Assembly: GCA_009843725.1 (NCBI GenBank)
Contig: VYCX01000261.1
Span: forward strand, 1-5,909
DNA: 5,909 nt
From: Boseongicola sp. SB0675_bin_26
Lineage (GTDB): Bacteria > Pseudomonadota > Alphaproteobacteria > Rhodobacterales > Rhodobacteraceae
Direction of reading: 5' to 3'
A program made the translations under genes and the position numbers. A model generated the notes under the pieces. The model saw only the letters and a program-made list of their open reading frames with translations. It had not been told where the DNA came from and searched no databases. This document shows positions 1 to 4,368 of this stretch, in pieces; the first letter of the stretch is position 1; the number at the start of each line of letters is the position of its first letter.

Positions 1-63
1 CGGCGACCCGGCGACCCGGCGACCCGGCGACCCGGCGACCCGGCGACCCGGCGACCCGGCGAC
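1..63. repeat. 8-bp tandem repeat (CGGCGACC), about 7.9 copies, open at left edge
   Basis: The octamer CGGCGACC is repeated without a mismatch seven full times, followed by a seven-base partial copy ending at 63. The array touches the window edge, so its true copy number is unknown. A unit of 8 is not a multiple of 3, so copy-number change would shift frame if the array were translated. No recognisable gene runs through it here. Perfect short tandem arrays of this kind change length by replication slippage; whether this one does is unknown. It may also be a place where an assembly collapses copies. Confidence 0.95.
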
Positions 64-91
64 AGGAGTCGCCGCGCCGTGCGCGGCTGTC
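61..91. other. Perfect 7-bp GC hairpin directly after the tandem repeat
   Basis: GCCGCGC (71-77) and GCGCGGC (81-87) are exact inverted copies around a CGT loop. GACA (61-64) and TGTC (88-91) can extend the stem across a 6-nt bulge (65-70). There is no T-run on either side, so it does not look like a classical intrinsic terminator. It could be a Rho-type pause hairpin, an RNA structure boundary, or a by-product of high GC. The outer arm GACA overlaps the last partial copy of the octamer repeat. Confidence 0.5.
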
Positions 92-429
92 AAGCCGAAT
101 CTCGAACACAAAAGGCCGGCGCCGCCTGCAAGGGCGCGCACAGCAGCGGATGCCGCAGACGCCAACGAAAGAACGTAATCCAAGGTGGACGTTTCCCTCT
201 CTGCCCGGCCAAGCCCAAGGAAGCCGCAACGGAGAGACAGGCGAAACGCCTTACGCCTTGCACCCCTTACGCGTTTCCCGCGCATGGAAACCCGACGGTG
301 ACGGACCTGTCAAGAGGAATCTCGCGCCGCCGGAAGACTACGGCCCTTCGCCGGGGTCCGGGCCTGGCGGCGCGCTTCCGTCAGGTCCCGGTCCGGACGG
401 GCCTGCCGCCTTGCAGCCCCTGCCTGTCT

Positions 430-471
430 GCAGACGGCGCTCCGTCCATCGTCTGCCGGCCTTCACGGCCG
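430..471. other. Two adjacent hairpins in GC-rich noncoding DNA
   Basis: GCAGACG (430-436) and CGTCTGC (450-456) form a perfect 7-bp stem with a 13-nt loop. The next base starts a second stem, CGGCC (457-461) / GGCCG (467-471), with loop TTCAC. A 10-bp palindrome GTCTGCAGAC (426-435) overlaps the first arm. Back-to-back stems occur in structured RNAs, but GC-rich sequence gives such pairs by chance fairly often, so the call is only of the structure. Confidence 0.35.
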
Positions 472-707
472 TCCGCTTCACTGACGGCCCCAGGCCTTGC
501 GGAACCGTCTTGCGTGGACGCTCCGATCATGTGCAGACGCCCGCCAAAACAGCGTTTCTCAGCTCCTGAAAGACATCTGTTATATATTGCTTATAACCTT
601 GCACATGCCTCTCATGGTTATGCGGAAGCGACTTCACCTTGCCTGTTTCTTGCCCATGCTGTTCCCCGAAATGCAACTCCGGCGCATTCCACGCCCGCAT
701 CTCCCCC

Positions 708-722
708 ATGTGCAATGCACAT
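708..722. repeat. Perfect 7-1-7 palindrome ATGTGCA-A-TGCACAT
   Basis: The arms 708-714 and 716-722 are exact reverse complements around a single A, giving a 15-bp dyad in the AT-richer tract left of the sulfatase. The shape is that of a dimeric repressor or activator site, but no gene start that it would control is recognisable nearby: the sulfatase ends at 766 on the minus strand and nothing convincing begins to the left. It could be a relic operator or a chance dyad. Confidence 0.4.
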
Positions 723-765
723 GATTTTCTCTTGTGTATGGTCGCAACCTTCTGTAATGTCGCCT

Positions 766-1833
766 TTATCGAGAGGAAGAAGGGACTCTGGGCAACGGTG
801 CCGCTACGCGGCGCTCTGGATGTCTATGGATCACACCTGACCCTTCGGCAACGGGACCTCCTGCCATGACCAGGGGGATCTGGTACGAGGGTCTATGGGC
901 GCTCGCCGGAAAACTCGCGGCACCGTGCCCCCAGATTCCGTTGTGGCCGAGCGAAAACCCGTGGTCCGAAGTGTAGATGACCACCGTATCTCGATCGAGT
1001 CCGAGCCGCTCAAGTGCCGCAAGAACGCGCCCTACCCTGTCGTCGATCAAGCTGACCTGGCTGAAGTAGTTCCGAAGCGACTCCAAATTGTTCGGCAAGA
1101 GCAGCGGGCCCTTGAATTGCTCGCGCAAGCCGCCTGCCGCAACGCGCATCCCGAACCGGTCGAGAACCTCGCTTGAAATGCCCTCTCGCGGGATCGAATG
1201 CATGTCCGCATCGTCATAGAGGCCGGCAAACTCGTTGTCGGCACGGCCTTGGATCGCCGGCCAATGCCCGTAGGGCCCGGTATACGGCACGAACGCGAAG
1301 AACGGTTCGTCCTGATCGGCCTGGTGTTCCAGAAACTCAATGGTCTTGTCGGTGAAGAAGTCTACCGTATGGCCGGCAAACCTGTATCGCTCGTCCTGAT
1401 CGATGACTTCGTTGCTGTAGAAGCTGGTCGTGTGGCCGTGTGGAAAGGTGACCCAATGATCAAAGGCCAGCTGCGGCACGAACGGCACCCCGAGATGGAA
1501 CTTGCCAATCAATGCAGTTGCATAACCGGCTTGCTTGACGATTGACGGGATGTTGGTGAATTCCGCGACCGCGGACCAGTTCTCCGGCCAGCGTTCGATG
1601 AGCCTGTCGTCAAGCCAGTTATGGATCCCGTGCTGGCTAGGCATCAATCCGGTCAGGACGGAAGCGCGGCAAGGCGAGCACATGGCGTTCACGCAGAATG
1701 CGTTTGCGAACCTGGTTCCGCGCTCGGCCAACCGGTCGATATGAGGAGTATTGACCTCATCGTTGCCGTAGCAGGCCAACAAGTCTGCCGGCTGGTTGTC
1801 GGACATGAAAAGAAGGATGTTCGGGCGTGTCAT
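766..1833 (-). CDS. Sulfatase family hydrolase, C-terminally truncated (probable pseudogene)
   Basis: Alkaline-phosphatase-superfamily sulfatase, which hydrolyses sulfate esters with a formylglycine made from an active-site Cys. From the ATG at 1833 the frame gives 355 residues. Visible motifs are the N-terminal metal site (SDNQ, D12-N13), the sulfatase signature CSPCRASVLTG with the formylglycine precursor C52 and R56, GKFHLG (K111, H113), TGPYGHW (H190) and the second metal site YTSDHG (D290, H291). Position 4 of the signature is Cys rather than the usual Ser. Homology fades after LVMAGGPVAEG (about residue 331); the last 24 residues are unrelated Arg/Pro/Ser-rich sequence. Family members normally run some 100-150 residues further, so the C-terminal subdomain is missing and the product is probably inactive or unstable. 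Start choice is weak: no clear Shine-Dalgarno, and the ATG at 1839 or a TTG at 1872 are alternatives. It has no signal peptide. The natural substrate cannot be told. The family is near certain; the truncation is likely. Confidence 0.85.
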   Translation of the reverse strand: MTRPNILLFMSDNQPADLLACYGNDEVNTPHIDRLAERGTRFANAFCVNAMCSPCRASVLTGLMPSQHGIHNWLDDRLIERWPENWSAVAEFTNIPSIVKQAGYATALIGKFHLGVPFVPQLAFDHWVTFPHGHTTSFYSNEVIDQDERYRFAGHTVDFFTDKTIEFLEHQADQDEPFFAFVPYTGPYGHWPAIQGRADNEFAGLYDDADMHSIPREGISSEVLDRFGMRVAAGGLREQFKGPLLLPNNLESLRNYFSQVSLIDDRVGRVLAALERLGLDRDTVVIYTSDHGFSLGHNGIWGHGAASFPASAHRPSYQIPLVMAGGPVAEGSGVIHRHPERRVAAPLPRVPSSSR

Positions 1834-2351
1834 GGGCATTCTTGGTTGGATGGACAATCTGCCCCCAAACAAGTGAAGGAGACAAGCTCAACTTCCCGGT
1901 CCACGATGGAACGCCTCACGATCGCTCCTGCTGCGACCTGCACGTCGCATTCGCGAGATGCAGCATACAGCCTTGCATGAATGAACGGAGCAATTGCTCG
2001 TCGCAATCAGGCGGTCACGGCGATCCCGGACGTCAAGCAGTTTGCCACTCCTGCCAACAAGGGGAATTCCTTTGCGTTCAGAACTCGCAGCTTGCCGCGC
2101 TCCATCCGAAAGCAGTTCCAGTCGAGATGTCGGATGAGCGGCCAACTCCGAACTGATTCGCACGTCCAAATGGATCACGGATCTGAAACATCCCGTGCGG
2201 AATCGCCCGACCCCTCTGGCAAAGAACCCAATCGAGGACAGCGTCTTCAGGGCCGGACGCAAAGGACTGCCCTCGGGCGCCAAGCCTTGGCCGCATGCTT
2301 TGTCGGCCTGCCCCTGTGGGAGTTGTCGCGGCGCATTGTCAAGGCGGTCGC
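1834..2351. other. 518-bp stretch with no convincing gene
   Basis: This lies between the sulfatase start and the yhaV stop. Open frames exist on both strands (minus 1888-2283 and 2078-2296, plus 1981-2355), but none has a good ribosome binding site or a translation I can tie to a family, and they overlap each other. The sulfatase promoter should lie here; I see no strong -35/-10 pair on the minus strand. The only clear structure is the 12-bp palindrome at 1988-1999. The stretch may include decayed coding sequence. Confidence 0.5.
1988..1999. repeat. Perfect 12-bp palindrome GAGCAATTGCTC
   Basis: This is a full dyad without a spacer, about 155 bp upstream of the sulfatase ATG on its coding strand. 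It could be a regulator site for the sulfatase transcript, although the distance is long for a simple repressor. A palindrome of this size can also arise by chance. No partner copy was seen elsewhere in the window. Confidence 0.35.
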
Positions 2352-2855
2352 TTAAGGGTCATCTTTCCGGCGCCGGCCGCCACGGTCTGAAGGCGGCGAC
2401 TTCCCTGTTTGCCAATCCTGCCTTGATGCAGAAATTAACGAGGCCCAATCGTCGGGCGGATCTTCCCGCGCCAGCATTTTGGCGAAGACCTTGTACGGAT
2501 CGGTTCTGCTCCTTGATGAGCGCAACGTGGATTGGTCATTGACCCACGCGTAGACGATCACCTTGGCCCTTGCGTCATAGCGGAAGAACAGCCGAAACCG
2601 CCTGCCGATTCTGGCGCGTCGCCAATGGCGGTAGCGTGGACCGAGAGTGTTGCCTTGGCGAAATTCGTCTCGTGAGGGATCCTGCGGGACGATCTCCAGC
2701 ATCAACCGGCTCAGTGCGTGAAACAGATTGACGTTCGCATTGGATGCGAACTCCGCGGGATCGCGTCGGTGCGCGCGCTGCACTGCGTGGTGGAGATTGC
2801 GCAGCTGAACGATGAGGCAATCGTGGAACAGCAGAGTCCAACCGTGGCGCTGCAT
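2352..2855 (-). CDS. yhaV: YhaV-family toxin, ribosome-dependent mRNA interferase
   Basis: Toxin of the PrlF-YhaV type II toxin-antitoxin system, a RelE-superfamily ribonuclease that cuts mRNA to stop translation. The product has 167 residues against about 154 in E. coli YhaV. Shared landmarks in order: NGW-like RHGWTLLFH near the N-terminus (3-11), DEFRQGNTLGPRYRHWRRARIG (63-84, basic), FRLFFRYD (87-94), the highly conserved WVNDQSTLR (104-112), a Tyr-x-Val-Phe block (121-124) and EDPPDDWASL (131-140). The last roughly 20 residues form a basic, charged tail (GGRRRKDDP end) not present in the E. coli protein. Its ATG overlaps the antitoxin stop by one base (TGATG), so the two genes form an operon and translation is likely coupled, keeping toxin at or below antitoxin level. 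It depends on the promoter upstream of prlF. The family call is very firm; cleavage activity is inferred from homology. Confidence 0.95.
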   Translation of the reverse strand: MQRHGWTLLFHDCLIVQLRNLHHAVQRAHRRDPAEFASNANVNLFHALSRLMLEIVPQDPSRDEFRQGNTLGPRYRHWRRARIGRRFRLFFRYDARAKVIVYAWVNDQSTLRSSRSRTDPYKVFAKMLAREDPPDDWASLISASRQDWQTGKSPPSDRGGRRRKDDP

Positions 2856-3175
2856 CAGAGAGCGACTTCTCCGTCGATGTCTCCGTCCGGCCCCTCGTGA
2901 TGCCGCGCGCATTCGAGCATGTCCTGTGCCAGATCGTCCGGAATTGCCCGCACATGCCGCCCGGCCTGGACATCCCCGGCAAGCAGGTCAAGAAACGCGG
3001 CGATGGCCGGATCTTCATGCTCGGCGTCGGCACGGCTGACGACAACTTGTCCATCGTCTTGGAGGTCGAATGCAACCTTGGAGCCGACATCGACCTTCAA
3101 TGCCTGGCGGACTGTCTTGGGCAGCGTGATCTGGCCCTTCGCGGTCATTGTTGCGACTTCGTGGATGATCGACAT
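2855..3175 (-). CDS. prlF: PrlF-family antitoxin, AbrB/SpoVT-type DNA-binding protein
   Basis: Antitoxin partner of YhaV, expected to bind and neutralise the toxin and to repress its own operon. With ATG at 3175 it has 106 residues, close to E. coli PrlF. The N-terminal swapped-hairpin (AbrB/SpoVT) domain spans about 5-50, with TAKGQITLPKTVRQALKV (11-28) as its hallmark, followed by GSKVAFDLQDDGQVVV (31-46). The C-terminal half carries the PrlF-specific block EHEDPAIAAFLDLLAGDVQ (52-70), matching the E. coli region around EQEDHTMNAFLRFL, which presumably contacts the toxin. The start at 3175 is chosen because AAGGAG lies 8 nt upstream; a GTG at 3184 would leave no room for it. The stop TGA shares its A with the yhaV ATG. 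Identification rests on both the domain and the gene pair. Confidence 0.94.
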   Translation of the reverse strand: MSIIHEVATMTAKGQITLPKTVRQALKVDVGSKVAFDLQDDGQVVVSRADAEHEDPAIAAFLDLLAGDVQAGRHVRAIPDDLAQDMLECARHHEGPDGDIDGEVAL

Positions 3176-3183
3176 GATCTGCA

Positions 3184-3189
3184 CTCCTT
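3184..3189 (-). promoter_or_regulatory. Ribosome binding site of prlF (AAGGAG)
   Basis: On the minus strand AAGGAG ends 8 nt before the ATG at 3175. This strong site fixes the prlF start and excludes the in-frame GTG at 3182-3184, which overlaps it. Confidence 0.8.
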
Positions 3190-3203
3190 CTGCGCACGGC
3201 GGA

Positions 3204-3232
3204 TTCGTAAGGATTTTTCCTTACAGTGTCAA
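3204..3232 (-). promoter_or_regulatory. prlF-yhaV promoter with built-in 7-4-7 operator
   Basis: Reading the minus strand, a perfect -35 TTGACA (3232-3227) is followed after 17 nt by TACGAA (3209-3204), a moderate -10. Initiation would fall near 3197, leaving a leader of about 22 nt with the ribosome binding site of prlF inside it. The exact inverted repeat GTAAGGA-TTTT-TCCTTAC (3207-3224) occupies the spacer and the edge of the -10. A protein bound there would block RNA polymerase. PrlF is the obvious candidate, since antitoxins with AbrB-type folds repress their own operons. The inverted repeat is seen directly; promoter use and the identity of the binder are inferred. Confidence 0.75.
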
Positions 3233-3300
3233 CGAGACGTGGGCATCCTGTTCGAGGATTCACCGAAGTGAGTCACGCGACGACTCCATCAGCGACCCTA

Positions 3301-3314
3301 CGATGCCAGCATCG
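3301..3314 (-). other. Short dyad after the dioxygenase stop, weak terminator candidate
   Basis: CGATGC (3301-3306) and GCATCG (3309-3314) are exact inverted copies separated by CA, 22 nt past the dioxygenase stop codon. As RNA it gives a 5-bp stem with a 4-nt loop. There is no U-run after it, so it would be at most a weak or factor-dependent terminator. It could instead be a binding site upstream of the TA promoter. Confidence 0.25.
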
Positions 3315-3336
3315 GCGGACAACTGCCAATGCTGCA

Positions 3337-4137
3337 CTATGTCCGGATCGAGAGGTTGACCGTTGCAAGCAGACGGCCACCGCGCTCCCGGACAGTGAAG
3401 AGGCCGCCGCTCCTGCCAAAGGAATCGTCCGCGTTCAGAACACGCCTCGCGCCGCGCCCCTCCGAATAAAGCGGACAATTGAAGATCCTGTCGTGCCACT
3501 CCTCAGGGTAAAGCGCCTGGCTTGTCAGGAATGCCGTGTTGCCCACATGCACCTTGTAATGCGTGTGGACTGCACGCCCGCCATAGAATCCCGGATAGAT
3601 CGCGTCGAACTCGACGATGCCATCGGCACCAGCAGCCAGCACGCCACGCAGGAATCGGGTCGGAACATCGGGCTCGCGACGTCGGCCCCTCTGCCGTGCC
3701 AGGTTCGGACTGTCGGGATTCACGGCATGGCCGGAATAGTTTCCGCGGGCGTCACATTGCCAGACATCCACTATGGCACCCGGGACGGGTCCACAGGCCT
3801 GATCTGTGACGCGCAGCGACAGGGTCATCGGCGTGCCCATGACGCCCTGGGCGATGTTTCGGGCATTCATCGTGTCGGTACAAATGAAATAGGGACCTTC
3901 CACGGTGTCTCTCGACAACTCGCAACGCCCGGCACGCGCGAAGTTCGCAGGCGTGGCGATGCGGCCGGACATTTCCGATGCTGCCACGCCGGCATTCTCG
4001 CATCCCGAAATGCTACCTCCCGAAATCATCGGCCGGTCCGCCGCAAGCGCCGACCCGGCAGCGGTGCCGATTCCGACGGACGCCATCCCGGTCAGCATGC
4101 CACGGCGGGTCAACGCGGATTTCCCAGGTTGCTTCAT
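3337..4137 (-). CDS. Tat-exported intradiol ring-cleavage dioxygenase family protein
   Basis: Non-haem Fe(III) dioxygenase family related to protocatechuate 3,4-dioxygenase beta subunit and catechol 1,2-dioxygenase, which open catechol rings between the hydroxyl groups. The product has 266 residues. It begins with a twin-arginine signal: TRRGMLTG (10-17, R11-R12), a hydrophobic stretch to about 33, and an ALA/A cleavage site near 32/33, so it should act outside the cytoplasmic membrane. The fold begins near CELSRDTVEGPYF (72-84). The iron ligands of the family are all present by position: Y134 (GNYSG), Y185 (YPGFYGG), H191 and H193 (VHTHYKVH), with R188 at the place of the active-site Arg. 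RFLRGV (161-166) and DGIVEFDAIYPG (172-183) are typical of the exported subfamily. The start at 4137 has GGAGG 9 nt upstream. It stands alone between two TA modules, with no other aromatic-catabolism gene in view, so the substrate cannot be assigned. An 8-9-8 inverted repeat lies 45 nt upstream of the start. Confidence 0.93.
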   Translation of the reverse strand: MKQPGKSALTRRGMLTGMASVGIGTAAGSALAADRPMISGGSISGCENAGVAASEMSGRIATPANFARAGRCELSRDTVEGPYFICTDTMNARNIAQGVMGTPMTLSLRVTDQACGPVPGAIVDVWQCDARGNYSGHAVNPDSPNLARQRGRRREPDVPTRFLRGVLAAGADGIVEFDAIYPGFYGGRAVHTHYKVHVGNTAFLTSQALYPEEWHDRIFNCPLYSEGRGARRVLNADDSFGRSGGLFTVRERGGRLLATVNLSIRT

Positions 4138-4146
4138 TCTCCAGTT

Positions 4147-4151
4147 CCTCC
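4147..4151 (-). promoter_or_regulatory. Ribosome binding site of the dioxygenase gene (GGAGG)
   Basis: GGAGG lies 9 nt before the ATG at 4137 on the minus strand. It decides for this start over the open frame that continues upstream to 4329, whose extra residues resemble nothing and would displace the Tat signal from the N-terminus. Confidence 0.75.
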
Positions 4152-4181
4152 AAAGCCGACCGCTGCACTCATGCGGCCAGG

Positions 4182-4206
4182 ACGGCAATGCGCGCCCAAT
4201 TGCCGT
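4182..4206 (-). promoter_or_regulatory. Perfect 8-9-8 inverted repeat upstream of the dioxygenase (operator candidate)
   Basis: ACGGCAAT (4182-4189) and ATTGCCGT (4199-4206) are exact reverse complements around a 9-nt GC-rich spacer. The near edge is 45 nt from the dioxygenase ATG, where a promoter or its proximal regulator site would be. Dimeric regulators of aromatic-catabolism genes commonly use dyads of this size, but no regulator gene lies in the window. As RNA it could form an 8-bp hairpin in the leader; no U-run follows, so it is not a standard terminator for hipA. I found no convincing -35/-10 pair around it. Confidence 0.5.
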
Positions 4207-4368
4207 ACAATGTCGCCGGGGACACTTTCCGCCGCTCGCCGGAAACTCTCGCTGAAGCCGGCGTTCGATGCTGCCGTTGAGCAGGCTTGGCGCGGATGCT
4301 GTCCGTTGCAGATGGGCAAGGCAGAACACGTCACAGAAGAAGGCGAAAGGATCGGGAACCAGTCCGGC

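Larger units (their letters stand above)
64..765. other. Gene-free stretch with several inverted repeats
   Basis: No recognisable protein is encoded here. Long open frames exist on the plus strand (79-840 and 150-569), but their translations are Arg/Pro/Ser-rich, resemble no family I know and overlap each other, as expected for chance frames in GC-rich DNA. The left part (64-560) is very GC-rich and holds inverted repeats at 71-87, 243-277 (GAAACGC/GCGTTTC), 430-456 (GCAGACG/CGTCTGC) and 457-471 (CGGCC/GGCCG). The right part (about 570-780) is visibly AT-richer and carries ATAACC/GGTTAT (593-598/616-621) and a 7-1-7 palindrome at 708-722. It may be remnant DNA left by the event that removed the sulfatase 3' end, or a structured noncoding RNA or regulatory region; the sequence does not decide. 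Confidence 0.55.
4138..4368. other. 231-bp intergenic gap between hipA and the dioxygenase gene
   Basis: This gap holds the ribosome binding site and the 8-9-8 inverted repeat described separately. An open minus-strand frame joined to the dioxygenase runs through part of it (to 4329), but looks non-coding. No terminator with a U-run is visible after hipA, so read-through into the dioxygenase gene cannot be excluded. Confidence 0.5.

Noticed and set aside
1..63. CRISPR array
   Set aside because: The 8-bp units are directly adjacent with no spacers, so this is a simple tandem repeat.
79..840. Long plus-strand open frame of 253 residues
   Set aside because: It overlaps the sulfatase antisense, has an Arg/Pro/Ser/Ala-rich translation with no family resemblance, and shares its span with a second unrelated open frame (150-569). 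This is typical of chance frames in GC-rich DNA.
780..845. End of an insertion sequence at the sulfatase break
   Set aside because: No transposase, no matching terminal inverted repeat pair and no target duplication could be found in the window, so an IS call is not supported.
1888..2283. Minus-strand open frame between the sulfatase and yhaV as a possible gene
   Set aside because: It has no ribosome binding site, no recognisable motif and unusual composition, and other frames overlap it. It is kept as part of an unexplained gap.
4000..4011. Lipobox-like I-S-G-C at dioxygenase residues 43-46, suggesting a Tat lipoprotein
   Set aside because: The residues before it (DRPMISGGS) are not hydrophobic and it comes after a better ALA/A cleavage site near residue 32, so a lipid anchor is unlikely.
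4138..4329. N-terminal extension of the dioxygenase frame
   Set aside because: It would push the Tat signal to the middle of the protein, while a good ribosome binding site lies directly before the ATG at 4137.
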